From Lophius americanus (taxonomy: Eukaryota > Chordata > Actinopteri > Lophiiformes > Lophiidae): 64,000 bases of DNA. Of the stretch, positions 12,130 through 25,300 are shown piece after piece. The position numbers and the translations under genes were made by a program. The stretch is from positions 341,001 through 405,000 of the forward strand of contig JBBDHG010000456.1 in NCBI GenBank assembly GCA_037951165.1, read 5' to 3'. How positions within the stretch are numbered: the stretch's first letter is position 1; each line of letters opens with the position of its first letter. Under the pieces are notes generated by a model that saw nothing but the letters and a program-made list of their open reading frames with translations, did no database searches and was not told the DNA's origin.

Positions 12130-12310
12130 TATCCCAATTTGACCCCTTTGTTAAAATCCCTCATCCCTCCTTTTCTCTTATCCCTGCTTTCCAACATGGA
12201 GCCGAGGACAAAATGTTCATTTTCTGCCTGATATAGCCCACCCACTGACCGGTAACCGTGGCAACCGAGACAATCAATATCATCCAATTCACCTGTCAGC
12301 GGTGCGAGGG
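12130..12310 (-). mobile_element. Decayed Tc1-like 5' end
   Basis: On the minus strand it reads cacctgtcagc..., then gtggcaaccggtcagtgggt and caggcagaaaatgaacatttt, matching the subterminal order of the other Tc1 ends here. The terminal repeat itself is lost. Confidence 0.55.
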
Positions 12311-12980
12311 AGCCGGAGCGAGTGGAAGATGTTCAGGCGCCGCCACGGCAGCTTTGTCCATATTTTCTCAACCTAATATGTTCATAACAACCACGCTTCC
12401 ACGGGTTCCTTAACGCAGCGCCTGTCAGCGTGTGAAACAGCCTGTGTCTCCTCAGGACCTGCCGAACCATTCTTTGTGCCGCTTACAGACGCAGATGAAT
12501 CCAGATTCAATAAAAGAAGGTGTTTATACGTACGGGCCGATTCGGTTGGGAGACCGTTGGCTCACGCCGCGGTGAGAATAACGAACGGCGTGACAGAAAA
12601 ATGTCTCCTCTTCTGAAGTGTCTCTCCATTACGCAGAGAAAATCCCACTTTGGAATAATCGGGTGTCAGATACGATCAGGGCGGTAATATAAACATAACA
12701 TTAATAATCTCTCTCCTCGCTCCGCACCAGAACCGGACTCCTTCATGGAGCCGCGCCTCATTAAATCCTCAACCAGAAGATTCATAACCGAAAATAAAGT
12801 GGAACTGAAGTCAGATAAGGTGATTCTTTATTCCTCCCACTGCGGGGGAATGACCGGCGTCGGAGCGGGAACAGAACCAGGTCTGATACCGAGAACCAAA
12901 ATCAGGAGCAGAGTAGAAAAATAAAAGAGCTGAACTAAAGTGGAAGGAATCACCGAGATTACGCCAAATGTCCCGTGTTG
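12311..12980. other. znf608 intron: no gene seen
   Basis: Single-copy-looking sequence without exon or repeat signature; it could include conserved non-coding DNA. Confidence 0.3.
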
Positions 12981-12986
12981 AATTAT

Positions 12987-13755
12987 GAACGAGGACTACT
13001 GGACTGTTTCAGGTCTGTAGACCAGCTTTAGTCTAGAGAACATGGACTACTGGACTGTTACAGGTCTGTAGACCAGCTTTAGTCTGGAGAACATGGACTA
13101 CTGGACATTTTCAGGTCTGTAGACCAGTTTTAGTCTGGAGAAGATGGACTACTGGACTGTTTCAGGTCTGTAGACCAGTTCTAGTCTAGAGAACATGGAC
13201 TACTGGACATTTTCAGGTCTGTAGACCAGCTTTAGTCTGGAGAAGATGGACTACTGGACTGTTTCAGGTCTGTAGACCAGTTCTAGTCTAGAGAACATGG
13301 ACTACTGGACTGTTTCAGGTCTGTAGACCAGTTCTAGTCTAGAGAACATGGACTACTGGACTGTTTACGGTCTGTAGACCCACTCTAGTCTAGAGAAGAT
13401 GGACTACTGGACTGTTACAGGTCTGTAGACCCACTCTAGTCTGGAGAAGATGGACTACTGGACTGTTTCAGGTCTGTAGACCAGCTGTAGTCTAGAGAAC
13501 ATGGACTACTGGACTGTTTCAGGTCTGTAGACCCACTCTAGTCTGGAGAACATGGACTACTGGACTGTTACAGGTCTGTAGACCAGTTCTAGTCTGGAGA
13601 ACGAGGAGTACTGGACTGTTTCAGGTCTGTAGACCAGCTGTAGTCTGGGGGACGAGGACTACTGGACTGTTACAGGTCTGTAGACCCACTCTAGTCTGGA
13701 GAACATGGACTACTGGACTGTTTCAGGTCTGTAGACCAGTTCTAGTCTAGAGAAT
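12987..13755. repeat. 51-bp minisatellite, ~15 units
   Basis: The unit is atggactactggactgttac then aggtctgtagaccagctcta-like and gtctggagaac, with a near-palindromic ggtctgtagacc core. Units differ at a few positions (tttcagg/ttacagg, ccagttct/cccactct). Two inverted units occur at 2925-3016. Confidence 0.95.
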
Positions 13756-15326
13756 GAGAGACGGTGGTCTCCGGTCCTCAGTCAGAACTTGCTCCATACC
13801 ATCATCTTCCACCATGTTGTCCAGTTTCAGGTCTTTGCACAGGAAGTACGTGATGGACGGTGTCGTTGTAGTTTGGTAGTTTTTTAGTTTGCTCTGCAGT
13901 GAGGCGTCTCTTCATCGAGTGGAAGTTCTCCTGCGTTGGTTGTGGATTTTCAGAGGAGCAGTTTTCACTAGTGATGTCGTTTATCTCCCGGCTGGGACGT
14001 CTGAACCGGCTGTGCTGGTTCTGTTCATGATCCGTTTGGTTTCTAGATTATTAGTCGGGTTGTAGGTTGTATTTCCTGTTATATTTTGAAGGTTTGAATT
14101 TTTCCAGCTGTCTTCCTCTCTTAGTTTTTCTCTGTTCCTCTTCTTCCTCTCCTGTCTGTCCTGTAGCCCCGCCTCCTAGTGGCTCCGCCCTGATTGCTGA
14201 ATGTCCTCACCTGCTGCCTGTTGACCTCGTGTCTTTCCCTCGTTGTCTGTCTGTGTCTGTCTGCGTTAGATCCGGTTACCTCCTGCATCCTCATAAGATT
14301 CGACTTCCTCTGTGGTTGTTGATTTTCGTCTTTTTGATTAGTTCGGATTTTCGTCTTTTCGCTCTTGTTTTTTGTACCAAGATCATTTTAGCCTCTGATT
14401 TTTGCTTTCAAGCTTTTACAGATCCTGACTTTTCTTATTAATCCTAAAAAAACTGAACTGAAGCTGAAACTTAACGCCCTCATGTTGGAAGCATTCCAAG
14501 TGTATTTCATCAGATTCACGTTTCATATTCACTCATATTTTCACTTCATTAATAAAAAAAATCATTATTTAAAAATTATTGATGGAGATGCACCGATATC
14601 TTTTTATTAAAGTTTACAAATCATAACACGTAATGTATATTAAGTGCTCTTATTTTGAAGGACTTCAGTGAAACCGTAAAGTCCATTTTATGTTAAATAT
14701 TGGCTTCGTTCAGAGACTTCAGGGATTCCGCTAGTATTAGCCGCTCTGCTAACGTTAGCATCTCAACTCGCTGTGTTGCTCAGGATGATTTAATTTGAAG
14801 TGTGTGATGAAGCTTGTTGTGCCAAATGTTTCGGCATAGATACGTACATACTGTACATCGGGCTCGTGGCTGGTTCTGAGAGCCCGTTAGCTTTAGCCGT
14901 GGTAGCTCATGCTTGTTGCGAGTGCAACCGGCCTCAAGTGAAGCTGATCGGCCGACTTTTTAAATCAAAATAGAAGTCTAATCATTGACGCTGCTTAACT
15001 CTTTACTTCCGCCGATGCCTCATCAAGAAGGAAAAACTCCACAGCGCCATCTAGAGGATTGGAAAAGTATTTGATTTTATCAGTCTAGTACCAAAGACTT
15101 AATGTGATATCATCAGTGTATAGAACAAATATTCTTTCTTGATGTACGCGTGTCATGGAAGGTCCTCAAGAGCGGCCCACACCAAAATCTCTAAAGAACT
15201 CGTAGATTCTGGGCGTCGGAATTAAGAGTCCAGTCCAGTTCATAGCTCCGCTCTAGTTCCGCTCTTTCTCTCAAGAATGCACCGTTCTCTCTTTAAACAA
15301 AAATGTCTGCTCTCCTTTGCTGCCAG
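13756..15326. other. znf608 intron: no exon seen
   Basis: 14085-14460 is pyrimidine-rich with retroelement-like wording (ctcacctgctgcctgttgac) but no confirmable terminal repeats. The rest shows no structure except a CTCF-like motif at 15043. Confidence 0.35.
15043..15057 (-). promoter_or_regulatory. CTCF-like motif
   Basis: The reverse strand reads cctctagatggcgct, 14 of 15 matches to the CTCF core CCASYAGRKGGCRSY. It is about 270 bp upstream of a znf608 exon. Confidence 0.35.
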
Positions 15327-15588
15327 ATGGACCCCATGTTCACGGTGCCAGCGCCCCCTGCTCCAGGGCACCCCGGGTCCTCCCTGCCCTCGGCCCCCTC
15401 CTTCTCTTCACCGGCCCTGCCCACCTGTACTCCGAAGCAGTTGGTGGTGAGAACGAGGTCCGTAGGCACCAACACCCAGGATGGAGGCGTCTCCGGGGCA
15501 GTAGAGGGCGACTCCGCCTGTCTGGGCCCCTGCCAGCCCGGAACCAGCGTCAACCTGGAGGGAATCGTCTGGCATGAGACAGATGAAG
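15327..15588 (+). CDS. znf608: znf608 exon (first in window)
   Basis: The acceptor is tgccag just before the ATG-GAC codons and the donor is GAAG|gtaagg, ending in phase 1. It encodes MDPMFTVPAP through LVVRTRSVGTNTQ to VNLEGIVWHETDEG. The first ATG is probably not the translation start, because relatives have KVDPLFTVPAP here, preceded by some 290 residues. Confidence 0.9.
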
Positions 15589-17092
15589 GTAAGGAGGGCC
15601 TCCGTAGATCAATGTCAGCCTTCGTTTTACCACCATAACTCAAACACTATCCCAAGAATCGTTTTCAAACCTTACACTGTCCTAGACCTTCGTGTGAGGA
15701 AGGACTGGAGTGATTCTCGTAAAGGTTGGTTGTTTAATCGCGACATAGGGGGAGATTTATGTTGAGTTTTTTGAGCCATAATTTTTCCAAATTTGGTGCA
15801 GATGAATCCATATATGTTTCGTATTTTTCTGAAGTAGTTCATATTTTACCCACTAGGGGGAGATTTAAAAAAAAAATACACTATTTCAGATAAATTCCTA
15901 GCTGCTGGTCTGATACTTTAAAGGATCATTTTTAAAAATGTACACCAACATAGTCTTTAGTCCCAGGAAGAACTGGATCGATTTGAGGAAAGATCGGTTG
16001 TGTATTTCGGACTCTAGGGGGCGCTCTATTTTATTAATATCATTTTTTTTTACCCTTGTTGTTCGTATTTTACTAACTCTGGGGAGCTCTTCTATTTCTT
16101 TTTGTTTTATAAATTAAACGATTCACAAAAAACGGAACCCGAAACCCGGCCAACGCCACAAAACGATACGATGGGAGTAGCGGGCGAAGGATCAGTCAAG
16201 CCTGATGATTCAGCCGCCGATTTGGACGCCGCAGCACTTTGATAGGCCGTTAACGAGGACGGCGCTCAGCGCGGCGCTCCCTCAGCAGATGCGTGACACC
16301 TTCCTGAGGCTGCTAATGAATAAATCCCATCGCTCGGCGGATAGAGAGGCGTTTGTTTCTGGGCCCGGTATTAATTAACTGCAGATACTCGAGCTGAGAG
16401 AGGCAAAAAAAAAGAATTCAATCCTGGGACGAAGAAAAACAAACGGAACAGAGGGGAATATATCCGACATCGGCGAGGGGCCGGGGAGAGGATGAGGGGA
16501 GATGGACGGTGGGTGATACACCTACAACTTTAGAGAGAGTCCAAACCAGATGGTGGACGAAATAGATCCATGAGAGTCAGCAAAAAAACAGACAGGAAGT
16601 GGAATTAAACTGTACGGTAATAGAAACAAGAGTCAGAAATGACTTTAAACATTTAATAATTTATATAATGTGTTTTTTGTTTTTTTTGTCATCTGCAAAC
16701 GAACCGTCAACCATCCTACCTCCCTACTGACCTACTTCTCCTACCTTCCTTATGATCTACCTTCCTCCCCTTCTACCTAATATACAAAACAACCAACCCA
16801 CCTTCTACCTAACCTCCACCCTCCAACCGACCAACGTATCTACAGATCCATGGATCAACCATCCTACTGACTGACCTACTGACCTACAGACCTACTGACC
16901 TACATACCTACTGGCTGGCTGACCTACTGACCTACCAAACTACTGGCCTACTGACTGACCTACAAACCTACCGGCCTACCTACATTTTTGTCCACCGTCC
17001 TACCTTTTGACTGAATTCTGAATTCCTGAATGATAGTCAATCAGCCATAACATTGCAACCACTGACAGGTGAGGTGAATAACATTGATGATC

Positions 17093-17127
<35 letters not shown>

Positions 17128-17518
17128 TAATGAGGCAGCAAGTGAACATTTTGTTCTGAAGCTGACGTAGGAAGCAGGTAAAGCGGAGAAAGAAGATTGA
17201 GGAGACTTTGACAAGGACCTTATTGTGATGTCTAGACAGCCGGGCCGGAGATGCAGGCCAGAATAACTTAACGCCGGTTCTGATGAAAAGGTGTCAGAAC
17301 ACGGTGCATTGCAGACAGGTGTTTACAACACCTGTGACGACACCCTCCGTAAAATAATACAAACCAATAACATCGAGATGCGCGGCCTGGATGTTTGCGA
17401 ACATAAGAGGAGAACAAGGAAAGATGGAGGATCTATTGTGTGCGCGAAGATGCTGAGAGAGAGAGAGAGAGGGATAGAGGGAGATAGAGAGAGGGAGATA
17501 GAGAGAGGGAGAGAGAGA

Positions 17519-17554
<36 letters not shown>

Positions 17555-18950
17555 TTCTATATTCCTAAACCACCGGGGAACAGAGGGATGGAGAGGAACG
17601 TGAAGATGGAGACAGAAACGGATGCCGAGCAATGTCAGAGACAAAAAGAACGAGAGAGATAAGAGCGAGTCTCTCTCTCTCTTTTTCTCTCTCTCTGTCT
17701 GATGAATCCTCCCTGCTGCCCGAGGGAGGGGAAGATGTTGGTTGCATGTTAATTAAGCAGAATACTAATTGGCCGCCGTCTCCACTCCTCTCCTCCCGGC
17801 AGGAGAGCCGGCGCTGATGAGCGGTAATCAGGTGGTGATTGGCTCCAGTCTCAGTCTGACCTCAAGAGGTTTTTTTGTTTTTTTTCAGTCTGACTGCATT
17901 CCAGAGAATGTAAATAACTACTGGTTACGTGTCCTCAGAGAAAAAGAGTCTGTCGTTTTTAGTGCCTGATTTTATGAAACAAACCACTTCCTGTCTGAGA
18001 GTTGTAATATTAACGCGTACAGACGGGAACTGAACCCTCCACCCGCTCTGTGAGCATCAATGTTGTTTTTTAGGGGGAACTAACAGAAACGAAACAAACA
18101 AACACATTCAAACACAGAAGCGTGGTAAAAAAAAAGCACAGTTACGAAAACAACCACTAGATGGCCCTAAAGAGTCAACAACAATAACTTAAATACACAT
18201 GAACATATATATTTTATCTTCATCGCTTCATCGCTAAAAGTTTTCAGGCCATCCTTTCTCAAGCGTTGATCGGATTTAGTAACAATTTGCTGCTCATGAA
18301 TCGAGTTCAGACTAGATAGATCGCTTGTACGACGCAGGGGGGTTGGGGACTCTTCAGGGATATACAACTTGATGTCGGGGAGGACGGCGTGGGCTTGGTT
18401 TATCCGAGGGAACCCCCCCCACCCTTTCACGGCGGCGCTGTCGGCCTTAATTGACCATCAAGAAGTGGCGCGTTGCTGTCAAACCTCATTTTAAGGCTGC
18501 ATCGAAGCCAAAATTTGATTTGCTCGACATTCGCCAGGAGCGCGTCATCAAACCGAGGTTAATGGTCTTCAAATGTCATCGTGTGTGAGGAGGAGGAGGA
18601 GGAGGAGGAGGAGGAGGAGGAGACGGTACTTTTATGTTAGACGTATGTTATCCTGACAGGATTTTTTCTTCTTCCCATGTTTCTGCCTCAGAAGCGTTTT
18701 CACCGACTAACGACTTAGTCCGTTTCTGGAATAACAACTTGTTCTTCTTAAACGTGAAAACTCCGTCCTTCGGTTTGCAGCTCCTTTGATTTCCAGACCA
18801 CAAACCGCCGCCGTCGTCGGCGCCGTCGGATTTAGATTTCCCCACCTTAAAGCTCGTCTTTTCCTTTGACTGCCGCACATTTTCTCTTCATTCGTTTTTT
18901 CTCATGTACCTCTAAAAGAAAAAAATGATTACCTTACATTATTCCTAAAG

Positions 18951-18986
<36 letters not shown>

Positions 18987-19249
18987 GATTATCCTATTAA
19001 AAATATATTTAGAAATAAAATCTCATCCACTTACATGACCTCACACCCAAAAAAAGGAAAATCTAAAGCGCCATCTAGTGGATTGTTGTCGTAATGTTTT
19101 ATTATTCCAGCACCACAATGATAATTTTATCAGGGAATGTTTTCCATTTTTTTCTTAAACGCTTTTCATGAACGCTCAAAGTCTGTTAAGTCTGTTAATC
19201 AGACATTAAAATATAATTATTAACAGTTCAAATAACGAGACATAACGAG

Positions 19250-19302
<53 letters not shown>

Positions 19303-22300
19303 AAGTTAAATTTGCATTTTTTTCTAGTTTTTAATTGAATCTTTTGGCAATTTTTTTAATTTAGTTTTATTTTTTTAATTTGGATGTTTTTGCATTTTTT
19401 AAATTTAGTTAAATTAGATTTTTTTATTTAATTGTATTTGCATTTTTAAAATTTAGTTATTGATTTTTTTAAATTAGTATTTGTATTTTTTTACTAAGAT
19501 ATATTTGCATTTTTTTTTACTTTAGTTTGTATTTTTTAAATTTAGTTGTATTTGCTTTTTTTATGTAAGATATATTTGCAAAATCTTTTTTTTTAAGTTT
19601 AAGTAAATAAATAAAATAACTTTAGGAATCCAATTAGCTATAAAATAAATCATTCTATAATTTTCAGATCTGCTTTCAACGTATAACTTATTCTGATTTA
19701 ATACTAATTTCAATATCGTGATTACCCAATAACAATAATAAAGATTTAAATGAAGAATTAACTGCTATAAACTGCAAACCAGTAAAAAAAAATCAGGGTT
19801 TCAGTTGAACCGCGGTAAAAGTTTTCGTTCTTACCCCGTGAGGAATCGTAAACGGGTCGGTCCTGAGTTCAAGACCCGTGTAAAAAAAAAAAAAGACACC
19901 GGTGTTGAATTGCAGCAGAAGTTTTTGTTTCTGTACCGTCTTGAAATCTTTACAAAGGAAGAAGAAGAATAAATGACTGGAAAACGTTTTAAAATGGAAC
20001 ACACCGTATTTTTGCTTCAACCTGATACTGACAGAAGTCCTGGTCCTGGTTCTGATGGATCCGGCCCTGATCCCTATCTGCTCTGTGTTTGGACAGGTGT
20101 GCTGGTGGTGAACGTGACCTGGAGGAAGAGAACCTACGTCGGAACCCTGTTGGACTGCACCAAACACGACTGGGCTCCTCCGAGGTAAGACCTGCGCCGG
20201 TTCTGTCTCTGCAGGAACCAGTGAAGGAACGCCGACGAAGACCTCCGTCCATTCACGGTCAACCTTTGACCTCTGCAGGGGCCGCGGGGGGCTGGAGCCT
20301 CTCCCAGCCCGGTCACATCCTGTACAGTTCCAGCTCCCGGCTGAGAATCGCGATGAGAGGAGGTTGGGTTAAGTTCCGAAAAACAGTTGGCTGTTGCTCG
20401 CCATATATCAGCCATTACATTACAACCACTAACATAAGCAGTGGTTATGTGTGTACCATGCCACCTGTCAGTGGGCGGGGTTTAATCAGGCAGGAAGGGA
20501 ATGTTTTTATGCTCCAAATGAAATGTCGTTCACCTTCATCGTTCACGGTTCACCTTCATTTTTGCTTTTTTTCTCTTTTTTGTTTTTTAACCGGGCTGTT
20601 TGGATTCATTCCGATTCCAACGACGAACCCTTGAAAAATAACTAATCAATATTATAAACGAGCTAAAAAGGCAAAAACTAATTAAGCGTTTCCCTGGTTG
20701 TTGATGTAATCGCCTTGACGACGCTCGTTTGCATACAGGAGCAATCATTTCACCTTTTCTTACGCACCAAACACAAAAACCAATCTCTCTTTTTAATTAA
20801 TAGTTTTTATGCAGAGTGGATTCTTTTTTTTTTTTGTTTTTGCCCCGCCGCTAATTAAGCTTTCTCGTCATTCAAGCAACATTAGAGCAAAATAGAATTG
20901 AAGTACTTATCGCTTAATCAAATAAAGAATCTCCTGCGAATATAAAAAAAAAAATATATTAAAAATATTAAAGATGATAGAGAAAAAAAAAAACGTAAAA
21001 TAAGAGGGGCGGGGAAAATAGATAACAATAATAAATGTACAACCAGCTGGGGATAAAAGGGTCTTTGTCCATAAAGTTGCCAATTTTGTACGGTAGCCTG
21101 GAAGGGACAAACGGAACTGAAGACTTTTCATGCTTTTACTTTGAAAAGGCAGAATGAAGAACGCTAGCAGCCGTCAGCTATAAAACGCTACCACAGTTGG
21201 GAACGAATAATGATGATTTGTTAAGTTCTAAGCTTTGAGACATAGTTTGTCCAGGAAGAAAATCGCTAAATATATGTTTTTGTAGTAAATCGAGCTAACG
21301 GAACCTCGTCACCTGACAGGATACTGGATACTGGATACGATTTTACTCGTTGACGTCAGTTTAAAAATAACGTTTTTGTAGGGTCCCCTTTAAAACAAGA
21401 TGGTACAAAGATGGAGGCCCATCCTCTTGGTCCTTTGTGAGGATGGGCCCCCTCATCCAACGAGGTTCATACTCCGTGTTCTGTGTTGATCAAACATGTA
21501 CGACTTCATGAAAGTACTTCTCTGCAGTTCACCTGCATTTCTTCATTGCCAAATGAATATGCGGATCACAAACTTCATCGCTCCAGATTCTGGTTCACAC
21601 ATATTGTCAACGGTACTGTTAGCCAGCAGGGTACCGGTGCTAATCATAGATGAAAACGAATGACCCGCTGCTGCGACTCCTACAGGGACCACGCTAGCTC
21701 TTGAGCTCCAGTTGCCCTTTGACCCTTGAAAGCCGGCGTATATTCTCCGTAGATTCACCATGCTTGGATTGGGATGGGTGAGCTGAGGTCTAATGTACCG
21801 CTAGATGCCACTTAGTCCTGCAAACTGGACCCAAGTGGATGTAAAGGTTCTGACACCTTTCTATCGGAACCGGCGGGAACTTTTTCATCAACCATTTGTC
21901 CGACAGTAGCTCTTCTGAGGGATCAGACAACATGGGCTAGTCTTCAATCAATGACCCTTTGGCACCGGTTCACCAGTTGTACCTCCCTAGACCACTTTGG
22001 TAGGTTCTACCCAATGCAGACCAGGATCGCCCATCATGGTTCTTCAGATGTTCTGACCCAGTCTTCTAGCCATCACAATATGATCTTTGTCAAAGTCGCT
22101 TTACATTTGGCTACTTTCGCTGCTTCCCACGTCAACGTCAGGACAAAATGTTCTCTTGCTGCCGGGTTATATCCCGCTGAGAGGTAACCACGGTAACCAC
22201 ATAACCAATGTTAGTCAGACGCCGCCTCTCAGTTGGTTATAATGTTTTAGCTGAAGGTTCAGGGTTAAGCTTTTGGGAATAGAGCTTTATTCTGCGGGAA

Positions 22301-25300
22301 GATATGAAACAGTGCTTCTGCTCATGCCAGCCGACGGGGGAGTTTTTTGATATGAATAATAAGCTCGGAGAATCTCCAGCGTTGAGATTCGAGGCACTCT
22401 CGGTAAACAGCATCAAAACACTTCAAAGCGGAGACGACGCTACGTGAATGCTAAATCCCTCACGGATCAAATCCACAGATAACTACGGCTTGTACAGGTT
22501 TCGCTGTTTTTTCTTCTTCTTCTTCTTCCGTGTGATCAAAGGAGAACGAGGCTTTGTGGAGAGAAAATCCATTTTTGTCCTTGATGTCTGGTTAAAGTGG
22601 TCCACAGGAGCCCTGAATGATAATCTGCCAAGGATTGTTTCTGACGGCACAACAGCGGTTCAGCCGGGGTGACGATATGAAAGAGCTGTTTCTTGGGTTA
22701 TAAACATTCCAGGCGCATCAGCCGGAACAAGAACAACAGCCCCCGTTTCGGCTCGGTGGTTTGATGTGTTATTCCGGCAGGACTGAAAAATCTCCAGCAA
22801 CTCGGTCCAGATGACACAATCAAACTGGAGTTAAATGATCAGTTTGTTTTAACTCTTTCCAGTTTTTTTACCCCCCCCCCAACCATCCTGTTATAAGGCT
22901 TGATGAAAATCCGTTTATTGGCCAAATCACCTTCATACTGAAGGGGTGGCCAATTTTCCTGGATGTACCTTAAGGTCAAAGGTTCTTCTTGAGGTGGTTG
23001 AGGCGCTTCTCCTGTTGACCGCCACCTTTTACAGCATTTCTTTTTTGGGCATTCACAATCTCCTTTATCAGGGAGACTTGGTTCTAAAATGCGTTTTGGG
23101 CGATCGGATCACAATCCGATTGTGATCCGATCACCCAAAACGCATTTTAGAACCAAGTCTCTCTGTCCTGCTGCTGGAGTGGGGAAACTTGCAAGCAACT
23201 ATCACGTGAAATTGTCTCGCGTTGAGATGCTCCGGACGTCAGTAAGGCGTTGACGCGAAAGCGGAGGAAGGTCATGGGAGCTGTCGATGAACGCGTCAAG
23301 GTCTATTTAAATAATGTTCTGTAATGATGAATGGGAATCACCTCTTGTTTGATGTCTTGACTTTGTTTCTCTTGCTCTGTCCAGGTTCTGTGAGTCGCCC
23401 TCCAGCGACCCGGAGTTGCCAGGTGGGCGTGGCAGGGGGAAACGGATGCGAATGGCCATGGCGGAGCGGCCCTGCATGGAGCCGACCCCTTCCGCCAAAG
23501 TCAGGGGTCTCTCCCAGCACAGGAGCCGTGGAGGTAGTGTGGTCGGAACCGCTGTGCCCATCCACAGCAAAGGACGAAGAGGAAGCCTGAACCTCATCAA
23601 CAGCAACTGCCGAGCGCCTCAGTCCTTCTTCACAGTGGAGGATGTGAAACCCGCCAACGGCACATCATCTCTCTCCTCCGGGAAGCGGAAGAACAAACCG
23701 CCAGCTGACCTCGACCTCAGCTTGGTCGCTGCTGACGACATCAAAAATGGAAACGGGAAGAGGATCCGAGCCAAATCCCGCAGTGCCCCGTCCACACCGC
23801 AGGGCAAATCTGATCCCTCGTTCATGGACCCTGGAGGAGGTTGCGCCTCCTCGCCACCTCCTCCACCCATCCTCATCGACTGCCCCCACCCCAACTGCAC
23901 TAAACGCTACAAGCACATCAATGGCCTGCGCTACCACCAGACACATGCACACCTGGAGGCGGAGGAGCAGAGGAAGCCTGAGCTGGAGCCCATGAAGGAC
24001 GGGGAGAGCGAGGAACGACTATCAGACTGTGAGGACCCCATCAGCAGCATAACATACGACCTCTCGGAAACAAACGGCTCTAATTCCAGTAGCACCTCCA
24101 AGAAAGCTGCTCCTCTTTATAAGGTGACCACGGTGGGGTCTCCTAAGAACAGAAGGCTACTCCTTAGCACCGACCACACACCTACAGCCAACTCAAAGAC
24201 CAGAAGAACCTCAATGCTGAAAGATGGGCTGATTGATGACCTCAGCAATTTGCCCATCATCTCAAACATGACTGTGGTTTTAGAGAACTGTATGGTACCG
24301 GACAGGAACTCCACGGTAGAGATGCCCAAGCTGGAAGCAGAAGGTTTGATCGATAAAAAAGGAGGTGCTTGCGACAGAGGCAAGAAGTCCAATGGGAAGG
24401 TGGAGAAGCTGTCCAAGTCACGGACCAACAGGCCGATTGCGCCGGCACCTGCTCCACCCAAGCTGATCGCCATACCAAACACAGCATACCCAACTGGCAC
24501 AGCAGATACTCCCACCTCCCAGCAGCCCTCACCCATGGCAGCCGTAGGCCTCACCAGTAAAAACCTCCCCCTGAAACCCATTAAACCAAAGCTGAGCATT
24601 GTTGTGGAACCGAGCCTCGTCAAAGCCACCCTGGTTACCTGCAGCAAAGAGACGAGGAAGAAAGAGAAACGGAGGCTGAAGGACAAACATAACAAAGACA
24701 CGCCACCCAGGACGCCTAATGGCGACAGCAGTGGAATCAAAATGGACGATGGCGGTAGTTCTAAAATTGGAATCAAGGAAATCTCCGGAAGCCTTTTGAA
24801 GGAACACCTCAGTAAGCAGGAGGTCATTAATGGACTCACGGAGAGCCAGGAGAGCAGGATGGCCAGCATCCGAGCCGAGGCAGATAAGGTCTACACCTTC
24901 ACCGACAATGCCCCTAGTCCTTCCATCGGCAGTTCATCACGGCTGGACCCCAGCGGAGGTTGCCTGGCAGCAGCAGACGGCAGTAGCAAGAACAACAGCC
25001 CTGCCTACTCTGACATCTCAGATGCTGGGGACGATGGGGCGTCTTCCGAATGTCGCTCGGATGGAATGAGATCTAAGTCTAGCTCCTCAGCCTCTTCAGA
25101 GCTGGGCTCTAACGGGAACCACTGTAACTCCGGTAAAACCCCACCCACAGCACCTGTCCCATCATCGAAAGACCCCCAATCCCCATACTACCACAGCTAC
25201 GAGCCGTATTACCTGCAGGGGTACATGCAGTCGGACAGGCAAAACAGCAGCAGTGTCACTTTCCACAAAAGCTCAGCTCTTGACGGCAAAGGGAGGGAGA

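Noticed and set aside
11793..12236. 147-codon plus-strand frame
   Set aside because: Overlaps MITE copy B and a decayed Tc1 end; no coherent protein family.
14067..14441. 124-codon plus-strand frame with a hydrophobic start
   Set aside because: No conserved domain, no supporting splice sites, pyrimidine-rich repeat-like composition inside an intron.
15327..15329. ATG at 15327 as the true znf608 start codon
   Set aside because: It lies directly after a splice acceptor and aligns with an internal residue of the family (KVDPLFTVPAP).
24117..24869. 250-codon minus-strand frame opposite the large znf608 exon
   Set aside because: Antisense shadow of a conserved coding exon.
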